Notes under the pieces: model-generated
Seen by the model: the letters and a program-made list of their open reading frames with translations, nothing else
Databases searched by the model: none
What the model was told of the DNA's origin: nothing
Shown here: one piece after another, positions 8,531 through 15,647 of the stretch
How positions within the stretch are numbered: the first letter of the stretch is position 1
How the letters are laid out: each line of letters begins with the position of its first letter
Assembly: GCF_022808985.1 (NCBI RefSeq)
Contig: NZ_JAKZFT010000008.1
Location: 62,001 to 126,000 of the forward strand
Direction: 5' to 3'
From: Geotalea sp. SG265
GTDB lineage: Bacteria; Desulfobacterota; Desulfuromonadia; Geobacterales; Geobacteraceae
Length of the DNA stretch: 64,000 nt
Position numbers and translations under genes: made by a program

Positions 8531-9226
8531 TTAAAATTTCACCCGCACCCCCACTGCAGCATTATGGCTTTCATAGCGGAATTCCGCTGTGTCCAGGCCA
8601 TCGCTGAATCTGGCCCTGGAGGTACCGAAGTAACGGTAACCGATATCAAGGGTAAGCCTGCGATTGAGCGCTATCCCTACGCCGGCGCCGGCCTGATAGG
8701 CAAAGACCGTATCATCATCCTCGGGATAGAGAAAAACGCGTTCTGGTCCATTGGAAGTGATATCGGTGCCGAATGTATCGCTCAGGTGCAGATTGGCAAA
8801 GCCAATCCCACCCCCCAGGTAAGGGGCGACTGGGCCTTTGTTGTGCAGATCAAAGAAAGCATTGCCCATCATGGCAAACACACCGATATTGCCGTCAGGG
8901 TTGCCAAATCTGAAACCATCTGCCCGGTCAGTAATGGTATTTATTTCTGAATGTTTGTATGAAAGCTCTCCTTCCAAGCGAAGAAATCCGAAATCATAGC
9001 CGCCGGTGCCGCCAATATTGATTCCCGGATCAAATTCCACCTCATCTCTGGCAGATAGAAAGGACCCATCTGCGGCAAGCTGGCTGCTGTCCACATTAGT
9101 GCTGCGTGGAACGCTAGCCCCGATGAAACCTGAGACATAAGCTCCCGGTCTGATAGAAGCCGACCAGGACAGTGCTGGAAGCAACAGAATGCAGGTGATG
9201 GCAAGCAGCTTGAGTCGTCTCTTCAT
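8531..9226 (-). CDS. Outer-membrane beta-barrel protein (OmpW/opacity-like)
   Basis: 231 residues with a signal peptide (1-22, ending SWSA). The rest is a series of alternating amphipathic strands with glycine-rich turns (YLGGGIGFANL, AYQAGAGVGIALN, LDIGYRYFGTS) and a C-terminal phenylalanine (VGVRVKF), the BAM insertion signal of outer-membrane barrels. The size fits an eight-strand barrel. AGGGAGGT precedes the ATG. The ligand is unknown. Confidence 0.8.
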   Translation of the reverse strand: MKRRLKLLAITCILLLPALSWSASIRPGAYVSGFIGASVPRSTNVDSSQLAADGSFLSARDEVEFDPGINIGGTGGYDFGFLRLEGELSYKHSEINTITDRADGFRFGNPDGNIGVFAMMGNAFFDLHNKGPVAPYLGGGIGFANLHLSDTFGTDITSNGPERVFLYPEDDDTVFAYQAGAGVGIALNRRLTLDIGYRYFGTSRARFSDGLDTAEFRYESHNAAVGVRVKF

Positions 9227-9288
9227 GGTAATCCACCTCCCTGGATTTTTTCATCCTCCTAGAAGCCCCTTGGAGGAGAGAATAAGAT

Positions 9289-10314
9289 TCATCGTTTCCA
9301 TGTTATCACCACCAGCCCCACGAGCAACCAGAATGCCTCCCGTACTCTTCGCATGATACTGAAAGCCAGTCCCGCAGCAGCGCCGAGTCTGAAGCCGAGG
9401 GCAAGCAATACATTGCCCCCGTCCTGAACGCCAAGCTGTACCGGAATCATGAATCCGAGCGCAGTGAATATCATGGCCAGTGCGTCCAGGCACAATGCAA
9501 GCTGCCATGTTACCGGCTGGCCGAGCAGATGGAAGATGAGATACACCTCACCTCCCTGCAGAAGCCAGTTCAGGAACAAAAGCAGGAATGCCAGTGCACC
9601 TTTGCGCGGATACTGTCTGTAAAACCCGGCCATTGCAGCGTCCAGGCTTGCCAGCTCCGCCTCCTTCGCCTTGAGGACAGCGGGGCACTTACCCCACCGT
9701 TCCAGCATTCTGATCACCTGCACGCAGGGGTTTCGATGCTGCAAGACGACAAAAGCAACCCCTGCCCCGGACAATAGCAGCGTGCAGGAGAGGAGCAGCC
9801 CCAGTCTCACTCCGCCGGCAGGCATGACGAACGGCACCAGTGCAAGGCTCAGGATTATGTAGAGGGCGAGGCTCATCACCATCAGTCCTTTGTGGATGAT
9901 GAGCGAGGCAGTGGCCTGTTGCCATGGAACACCGGAGTCTTTCAGCCTGATTGCCTTGAACGGCTCCCCCCCCAAGGAAGCGGTCGGCGTCAGTTGATTC
10001 AGTGACTCGCCCGCCAGCCTGAGCCAGAATAATCTCACCACCGGTACCGCTACAACTGAATCAACCAAGAGCAGCCGCCAGGCTACGGCAGTCAAAAGAT
10101 TCATTATTCCGTAAGGCACGAGCAGGAGGATTCCCGGGTAACCGACCTGGTGAAAATACTGTTCCAGGGATCCCCATCCCACCTGCTTCAGCATCCCGTA
10201 AAAGAAGAAGACCGCTATGAGAAGCAGAATCAGATTGAGGCGTCCCATGGAACCCACCGACTTAACCAGCAATGAGCCTATGCACCTTATTTTAAGTTGT
10301 ATGACCTGGTTCAC
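9289..10314 (-). CDS. Flippase-like membrane protein (LPG synthase TM/UPF0104, HpnL-like)
   Basis: 341 residues with about seven to eight hydrophobic helices. It keeps the family landmarks LGGEPFKAIRLKDSG (central cytoplasmic loop) and IPVQLGVQDGGNV near the C-terminus, as in the lysylphosphatidylglycerol synthase transmembrane/flippase-like family that includes AglD and HpnL. Members are thought to move or place lipid-linked groups. The GTG start overlaps the TGA of the sulfotransferase by four bases (GTGA), which implies translational coupling and a shared lipid pathway. A later ATG (residue 23) is a possible alternative start. Confidence 0.8.
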   Translation of the reverse strand: MNQVIQLKIRCIGSLLVKSVGSMGRLNLILLLIAVFFFYGMLKQVGWGSLEQYFHQVGYPGILLLVPYGIMNLLTAVAWRLLLVDSVVAVPVVRLFWLRLAGESLNQLTPTASLGGEPFKAIRLKDSGVPWQQATASLIIHKGLMVMSLALYIILSLALVPFVMPAGGVRLGLLLSCTLLLSGAGVAFVVLQHRNPCVQVIRMLERWGKCPAVLKAKEAELASLDAAMAGFYRQYPRKGALAFLLLFLNWLLQGGEVYLIFHLLGQPVTWQLALCLDALAMIFTALGFMIPVQLGVQDGGNVLLALGFRLGAAAGLAFSIMRRVREAFWLLVGLVVITWKR

Positions 10315-11603
10315 ATCTCTGGGGGAATTGAAAAGTGATCCATGTAAAACTGGAAGCGCCGTTTTTCAGTTTCCCGGTCCAGACCGAACTCCTCCAGAGA
10401 ATAGTGGTGGGCACCGTTCTTATCCTTTGGATTGCCGGCAATGAAGGTTTTCATGGCCAACTCGGCACTGTTTTCGAGATCCCTGCCAAAATGGCGATAG
10501 ATACCTTTGACCACGGACATTGGATCCCTCTCCAAATCGGTGAAATTTACATCGTAGAAGTGTTTCTGCAGATGGGGCCTGCTTTGACGGAACTGCAATG
10601 AGTGCCAGGCGCTTCCTTCCCAGCGGCTGCTCACTTCGATGCCTATTTTCCCGTTGTCCAGACCATTGGTAAAAGGCTCCCGCAGAACCCGGGTAAAGCT
10701 GGCGCACGAAGGAAGAACCTTGAGGGGATCACGATGGGTGACGACGATATCCGCGTCTGGATAGACGTCAAGCAGCGACTCCAGCGCCATCAGATGGCTG
10801 GGTGCCTTGAGTACCCAGTGGGTTCCCGGAGCACGCCACTGCAAGTGTTGTAAAAACCACCGGTGGAAATCGTAAACCGGGCGTTTGTCCTGTTTGTCAT
10901 GCCATATGCGGTATGACGAAACGTGGTACATGGATTCAAAGACATAGCTCATGAAGGCATGACTGGTGATGGCGATGCATTCCTGTGGATAGCATTCGTG
11001 GATGAGATGAACCCGCTTGAAGTAAGGGATGAGAATGTCCAGCCATTTCAATTCCTTACCAGTCTTTGTAATGCGCGGATCGGAAGCATAGGAGACAGTC
11101 TCGGGAGGTGGTGAAGGATGCATGACTTCCCAGACCTGGGGCGCCCGGCATTTGGGGTCCTGGGCCAGCAGAGCGTGCAGGAAGGTCGTTCCGCTCCGGG
11201 GGAGACCGGTAATAAACAGGGGGCGGACGATGCGCTCATCGTCGATGGCGGGATAACGCTTCCTGTCTGCTACCATGAGAAGCCTGTTGCTCAGCATCCT
11301 TATCAACTCGGAATAGACACTGATGCGGCCGAATAAATTAAGATCGGCATCAGACTCGAATGATCGGAGCAGAACACCAAGGGGATGGAGAAAATTCTCT
11401 CCGCCGAAATCATCGAGCCCCGTACGCCTAATGCTCTTTTCCATCAATGCATGGGATTCGAGCTTTACAAATTCATAACCTTTTTTTTGAAAAAAGTGGT
11501 TTACTGAATTGATGCCGGTAAGAAGCCTGGACATCTTGATGTAACCCGGCTTGAAGAAGGGGGTGCCGTTGAGCTGGGGGGTCAGGATGGCTGGTTCGGT
11601 CAC
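10311..11603 (-). CDS. Sulfotransferase family protein
   Basis: 430 residues. The PAPS 5'-phosphosulfate loop GLPRSGTTFLHALLA (about 133-147) and the 3'-phosphate region VVTHRDPLKVLPSCASF (about 282-298) are intact, which defines the cytosolic sulfotransferase fold. It should move sulfate from PAPS to a hydroxyl or amine of a lipid, sugar or small molecule. No signal peptide or membrane span is evident. The GTG start at 11603 has GAGGAG upstream. It is first in a two-gene unit with the flippase-like protein at 9289, so a sulfated lipid moved by that partner is a reasonable guess, not shown by sequence. Confidence 0.85.
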   Translation of the reverse strand: MTEPAILTPQLNGTPFFKPGYIKMSRLLTGINSVNHFFQKKGYEFVKLESHALMEKSIRRTGLDDFGGENFLHPLGVLLRSFESDADLNLFGRISVYSELIRMLSNRLLMVADRKRYPAIDDERIVRPLFITGLPRSGTTFLHALLAQDPKCRAPQVWEVMHPSPPPETVSYASDPRITKTGKELKWLDILIPYFKRVHLIHECYPQECIAITSHAFMSYVFESMYHVSSYRIWHDKQDKRPVYDFHRWFLQHLQWRAPGTHWVLKAPSHLMALESLLDVYPDADIVVTHRDPLKVLPSCASFTRVLREPFTNGLDNGKIGIEVSSRWEGSAWHSLQFRQSRPHLQKHFYDVNFTDLERDPMSVVKGIYRHFGRDLENSAELAMKTFIAGNPKDKNGAHHYSLEEFGLDRETEKRRFQFYMDHFSIPPEM

Positions 11604-11878
11604 GGGCTGCTCCTCGGGATACCTTTAATTATTAACCGAGTTTAATTTTACTCCTTCCAGAAGGACCGTCAACCGGCCTTGCGCAATTAAGCTGAGGCGG
11701 ATCAGTTCTTGATGTACAGGTTTTTACCCGTTTCAAAACTTCCTCTCGACAAATTGAATATTTTCCAATATATTTTCGCATACTGTATACAATTCACCGT
11801 TCGTATTACCGTGGCATGGCGTTCAGCGATCAGTTTTGCTTTGCACCTGCCTTAACCCATTCGAAAGGAGAAACATAG

Positions 11879-13507
11879 ATGGCTGCAGCTAAAGAATTTC
11901 ACTATCAGGACCCGTTTCCCGTCGCCAAGGACGAAACCACTTACCGCAAGATCGAAGGCTCTGAAAAGTATGTGCAGGTTGAGCAGTTCGCCGGCAAGGA
12001 TGTGGTGAAGGTTTCTCCCGAAGCACTGACCATACTGGCCAACGAAGCCATGAGAGATGTCTCTTTCCTGCTGAGGCCGGCCCATAACGAGCAGGTTGCC
12101 AAGATCCTGCGCGATCCCGAGGCATCCATGAACGACAAGGGTGTGGCCATGGCCTTCCTGCGCAATGCGGAAATAGCCGCCAGCTTCGAGCTCCCTGTCT
12201 GCCAGGACACCGGCACCGCCACCATTGTTGCCAAAAAAGGACAGCAGGTCTGGACCGGCGTAAAAGACGAGGAATATCTCTCCAAAGGGGTGTACAAGAC
12301 CTATACCGAGGAAAACCTCCGCTATTCCCAGACGGTAGCCCTTGATATGTACAAGGAAGTGAATACCGGCACCAACCTGCCGGCCCAGATAGACATCATG
12401 GCCACTGAGGGCGATTACTACAAATTCCTCTTTATGGCCAAGGGGGGTGGATCGGCAAACAAGACCATGCTTTACCAGGAGACGAAAGCGCTTCTCACCC
12501 CTGATAAACTGGAAAAATTCCTCATCGAAAAGATGAAATACCTTGGAACTGCCGCGTGCCCTCCCTATCACATCGCCTTCGTCATCGGCGGCACCTCTGC
12601 CGATGCCTGCATGAAAACAGTCAAACTGGCTACAGCCAAGGAACTGGACGGACTCCCGACCAGCGGCAATGAGCATGGACAGGCATTCCGGGATGTGGAG
12701 CTGGAAAACAAGCTACTTGAGGCGGCATATAAATTGGGAATAGGCGCCCAGTTCGGCGGCAAATACTTTGCCCACGACGTGCGCGTCATACGCCTGCCGC
12801 GCCATGGCGCCTCCTGCCCCGTAGGGATGGCTGTTTCCTGCTCCGCTGACCGCAACATCAAGGCGAAGATCACCAAGCACGGCCTTTTTGTGGAAGAGAT
12901 GGACCGGAACCCGGGGCGGCTCATTCCCGACCAGTACCGGGGCAAGCATGAACACGGCGTCAAGATCGATCTTAACAGGCCCATGAAAGAAGTCCTCGCC
13001 GAACTCTCCAAACACCCCGTTTCGACACCGCTCCTTCTTTCCGGAACTATCGTCGTCGGCAGGGATATCGCCCATGCCAAATTCAAGGAGATTCTGGACA
13101 GTGGCAAGCCACTTCCGGAGTATCTGAAAAACCATCCCATTTATTATGCCGGCCCGGCAAAAACCCCGGCAGGCAAGCCGTCCGGCTCCTTCGGTCCCAC
13201 CACCGCCGGACGCATGGACTCATACGTGGATCTGCTCCAGTCCCACGGCGGCTCCATGATCATGATTGCCAAAGGTAACCGCAGCCAGCAGGTTACCGAT
13301 GCTTGTAAAAAATACGGCGGATTTTACCTTGGCTCCATCGGTGGACCGGCAGCAGTTCTCGCCGAAGAAAATATCAAGAAGGTAGAATGCATAGATTTCC
13401 CGGAACTGGGCATGGAAGCGGTATGGAAGATAGAAGTGGAGAATTTCCCCGCCTTCATCCTGGTGGATGACAAGGGAAATGACTTCTTTAAACAGCTGGG
13501 CCTCTGA
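11879..13507 (+). CDS. Class I (iron-sulfur) fumarate hydratase
   Basis: 542 residues, a single-chain class I fumarase like FumA/FumB. It interconverts fumarate and malate in the TCA cycle. Cysteines expected to bind the oxygen-labile [4Fe-4S] cluster are C108 (PVCQDTGT), C227 (TAACPPY) and C321 (MAVSC). The beta domain with [14 protein letters not shown] and [13 protein letters not shown] is present. AAAGGAGAAA precedes the ATG. The 275-base region upstream (11604-11878) is AT-rich around 11750-11800, with the imperfect inverted pair TTGAATA/TATACAA, which may be a regulator site. Confidence 0.93.
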   Translation: MAAAKEFHYQDPFPVAKDETTYRKIEGSEKYVQVEQFAGKDVVKVSPEALTILANEAMRDVSFLLRPAHNEQVAKILRDPEASMNDKGVAMAFLRNAEIAASFELPVCQDTGTATIVAKKGQQVWTGVKDEEYLSKGVYKTYTEENLRYSQTVALDMYKEVNTGTNLPAQIDIMATEGDYYKFLFMAKGGGSANKTMLYQETKALLTPDKLEKFLIEKMKYLGTAACPPYHIAFVIGGTSADACMKTVKLATAKELDGLPTSGNEHGQAFRDVELENKLLEAAYKLGIGAQFGGKYFAHDVRVIRLPRHGASCPVGMAVSCSADRNIKAKITKHGLFVEEMDRNPGRLIPDQYRGKHEHGVKIDLNRPMKEVLAELSKHPVSTPLLLSGTIVVGRDIAHAKFKEILDSGKPLPEYLKNHPIYYAGPAKTPAGKPSGSFGPTTAGRMDSYVDLLQSHGGSMIMIAKGNRSQQVTDACKKYGGFYLGSIGGPAAVLAEENIKKVECIDFPELGMEAVWKIEVENFPAFILVDDKGNDFFKQLGL

Positions 13508-13516
13508 TAATAGCGC

Positions 13517-13547
13517 GGGGGGACAGAGCTTTTTCTGTCCCCCCCTT
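13517..13547. terminator. Strong hairpin between fumarase and the HTH gene
   Basis: GGGGGGACAGA (13517-13527) pairs perfectly with TCTGTCCCCCC (13534-13544) around a six-base loop. The T tract is short, but the 11-bp stem between convergent genes makes a shared terminator likely. Confidence 0.6.
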
Positions 13548-13549
13548 CA

Positions 13550-13732
13550 TCAAATACCCGTCAGCTCCTGGATCTTCAAATCAAGATCGTCGCCGTTGAC
13601 CCGGAGCACCGTCCCCCCTTTTTCCTCTGTTCTGATTACGCCTTCCGCGACCCATTCCAATATTCGCCCTTCATCGACGCCGAACTTGGCTGCTGCCTCT
13701 TCGAGGGTGTACCATGTCTTGATCAATGACAT
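13550..13732 (-). CDS. Small helix-turn-helix (MerR/excisionase-like) protein
   Basis: 60 residues with an AGGAGG site before the [25 protein letters not shown] is a winged-helix motif as in MerR N-termini and excisionase-like DNA-binding proteins, followed by a short basic wing and an acidic tail. It has no effector domain. Target genes are unknown. Confidence 0.7.
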   Translation of the reverse strand: MSLIKTWYTLEEAAAKFGVDEGRILEWVAEGVIRTEEKGGTVLRVNGDDLDLKIQELTGI

Positions 13733-14061
13733 ATGATCCTCCTATTGCTGATCTCCTCGGTATGTTTCTATTTACTTTCCTTTAGCCGATTGTCAATCTT
13801 TAGTGGAAGCCCCAGCATTAAATAAAACAAGGACAAGTTAATATAACGCCTTTTGAAATGTTAAAACCTGTTATTTCAAATAGTTACAGTGACAATAAAA
13901 ATAAAACAAAAAGCCCATCCAAAGCAATAGCGATTCAAATAACACGACATTATAGACAACACCTTAATTTTTAACAGATTTTTTTGTTTTATTTCTTGCA
14001 ATTGCCATGGCTTCTCTTTATAGTTTTATTAAAACCAAACAAAAAGAGAGGATATCACATC
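13733..14061. other. AT-rich intergenic region, about 330 bases
   Basis: Much more AT-rich than its surroundings, with several A and T runs (13900-13990). Apart from the promoter noted for the minus-strand gene and the leader of the gene at 14062, I find no ORF with a ribosome site, no tRNA and no convincing riboswitch fold. Confidence 0.5.
13769..13796 (-). promoter_or_regulatory. Possible sigma-70 promoter for the small HTH gene
   Basis: On the minus strand a perfect TTGACA (13791-13796) lies 16 bases from a weak -10 element TAAATA (13769-13774), about 37 bases before the start codon. Confidence 0.4.
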
Positions 14062-14262
14062 ATGAATTGTCCGGTCTGTGGCAGCAATGAACATGTGGAC
14101 ATAGATTTACAGTCGGAAAGTTTCTACGAAGGGATACGGGAATGCACCGTCTGCGATTCTGTTTATGCCATAAATCACAACGTAGCCAACATCATAACGG
14201 ATACCCAGGAGGATTCCTTCCTCGGCAACGCATCGCGACTTTCTTACAGTTTCGCAGCTTGA
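14062..14262 (+). CDS. Small double-CxxC protein
   Basis: 66 residues from the ATG at 14062, which has GAGAGG nine bases upstream; an upstream in-frame codon would only add residues from the AT-rich leader. CPVC (3-6) and CTVC (about 32-35) make a likely zinc-binding pair. The remainder is polar with no signal peptide. The function is not recognised. A strong terminator follows. Confidence 0.6.
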   Translation: MNCPVCGSNEHVDIDLQSESFYEGIRECTVCDSVYAINHNVANIITDTQEDSFLGNASRLSYSFAA

Positions 14263-14283
14263 AAAAAGCAAATAAAAACACTT

Positions 14284-14317
14284 AAGCCCCGCAGGCAACA
14301 GCCGCGGGGTTTTTTTA
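14284..14317 (+). terminator. Terminator after the double-CxxC gene
   Basis: AAGCCCCGC and GCGGGGTTT pair around an 11-base loop and run into seven T residues. Confidence 0.85.
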
Positions 14318-14329
14318 TGCAGGTCCGTC

Positions 14330-14360
14330 AAAAAGGGGACAGGTCATTTTTAATTTGACA
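14330..14360. repeat. Possible remnant of a dispersed repeat (GGGGACAGGTCA type)
   Basis: The segment contains AAAAAGGGGACAGGTCA followed by an AT-rich stretch, a signature I associate with the ends of REP/RAYT-type dispersed elements. Only one copy is visible in the window and no transposase is present, so this is weak. Confidence 0.25.
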
Positions 14361-14457
14361 GCTGATACCTCTAACGTATACAACTTCGTCGTTGCGCGAC
14401 ATAGTGTTCCGCCGCAACAGAAGCAAAACAGCCCAGCTAAGGAAGAGAGAACATTCT

Positions 14458-15342
14458 ATGATGACCCTGAAACCGGAAGTTGTAGCACAACTGGAGCGCG
14501 TCCTTAGCTCAGTCGAGATGCTGCTGCCGAGAGCAATTGCCCCCATAGACTGGTCAGCCTGTTATGCTGCGAACTGGCGCCGACATTCCTTTTCAGGGTT
14601 TCTGGAGCCGGTACGGGTTACCGACACCACCACGCTGGAAGAGTTGCTGGGCGTGGAAAAGCAGAAGGAAATTCTGGTGAGCAACACCAGGCAGTTCCTT
14701 AAGGGACTGCCTGCCAACAACGCACTGCTCTGGGGATCGCGAGGCACCGGCAAATCCTCCATAGTCAAGGCACTGCTTAATGAGTACGCTGGACAGGGGC
14801 TGCGCATCATTCAGGTTGAAAAGGAAGATCTCGTCTATCTCTCGGATATTTTCACCCTGGTTCGTGAAGAGCCCTACCGCTTCATCCTTCTCTGCGACGA
14901 CCTCACCTTCGAAGTGGGCGAGCTTAGCTATAAAATGCTCAAAAGCGCCCTTGACGGTTCGGTATATTCTTCACCGGAAAATGTGCTTATTTACGTAACA
15001 TCCAATCGACGGCACCTCATTCCGGAATACGATTCGGACAAAATAGGGGGCAAATTCGTCAACGGCGAGTTACAGCAGAGCGAGGCAATGGAAGAGAAGA
15101 TTTCCCTCTCCGATCGTTTCGGACTCTGGATACCCTTCCATGTGTTCACCCAGGAGCGATATCTACATGCAGTGCGCATGTGTGTGGAAAAACATGCTAA
15201 GGAGCGCCAGATGCAGATCCCTTGGACCAAGGAACTCGAAGAGGAAGCGATCCAGTGGTCCCATGACAAAAGCAAGCGCTGTGGGCGGACCGCCTTTCAG
15301 TTCTCCAAGAACTGGGTCGGCAAGCATCTGCTGGATAAATGA
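14458..15342 (+). CDS. DUF815-family AAA-type ATPase
   Basis: 294 residues from the ATG at 14458 (GGAAGAGAGA upstream; ATGATG, so 14461 is equally possible). The Walker A motif is GSRGTGKSS and the Walker B region is FILLCDDLTFE. TSNRRHLIPE and SLSDRFGLWI are typical of the DUF815 group. The biological role of the family is unclear. A terminator follows, so it is a single gene. Confidence 0.85.
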   Translation: MMTLKPEVVAQLERVLSSVEMLLPRAIAPIDWSACYAANWRRHSFSGFLEPVRVTDTTTLEELLGVEKQKEILVSNTRQFLKGLPANNALLWGSRGTGKSSIVKALLNEYAGQGLRIIQVEKEDLVYLSDIFTLVREEPYRFILLCDDLTFEVGELSYKMLKSALDGSVYSSPENVLIYVTSNRRHLIPEYDSDKIGGKFVNGELQQSEAMEEKISLSDRFGLWIPFHVFTQERYLHAVRMCVEKHAKERQMQIPWTKELEEEAIQWSHDKSKRCGRTAFQFSKNWVGKHLLDK

Positions 15343-15351
15343 GCTTAAGCG

Positions 15352-15379
15352 AAAAGCCCGCTGCGAAGCGGGCTTTTTC
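15352..15379 (+). terminator. Terminator after the DUF815 ATPase gene
   Basis: AAGCCCGCT and AGCGGGCTT pair with a tetraloop-sized loop and are followed by T residues. Confidence 0.85.
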
Positions 15380-15393
15380 ATACCTGGGAAACA

Positions 15394-15585
15394 TCACTTG
15401 TGGGAAACTTTGACAAAAAAATAGACTGCCAGCAAAAAGGGTAAAGATGAGAAGGCAGCCTCGAAGTTGCCCAGAAACAGCTGCCATGTACCGAAGGAAA
15501 CAATGGAAAGTACGGCCGATATCAAAATCAGTGCGGATATTCTACCCATGGCACATAGTAGCTCTTTCCCGTAAATAATGTCCAC
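15394..15585 (-). CDS. Small two-helix membrane protein
   Basis: 63 residues from a GTG at 15585, preceded by GAGGGGG seven bases upstream. Two hydrophobic helices are visible (about 15-35 and 43-60). There is no recognised domain; it could be a small regulator of the envelope or simply an orphan. The downstream hairpin of the ATPase gene can end both transcripts. Confidence 0.55.
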   Translation of the reverse strand: MDIIYGKELLCAMGRISALILISAVLSIVSFGTWQLFLGNFEAAFSSLPFLLAVYFFVKVSHK

Positions 15586-15647
15586 GCTTTTACCCCCTCT
15601 TTTTGAAAAAATTAATTCTAAGGAAGCCTTTTTAACCTGCCAAGTGT

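Noticed and set aside
9227-9288. TCCTCC/GGAGGA inverted pair between the flippase-like gene and the barrel gene as a terminator
   Set aside because: The stem is six bases with a 12-base loop and no T run follows on the minus strand; the GGAGG parts are better explained as ribosome-site-like sequence.
11852-12676. A 274-codon minus-strand open frame inside the fumarase gene
   Set aside because: The plus strand encodes a full-length, well-conserved class I fumarase; the minus frame is a shadow.
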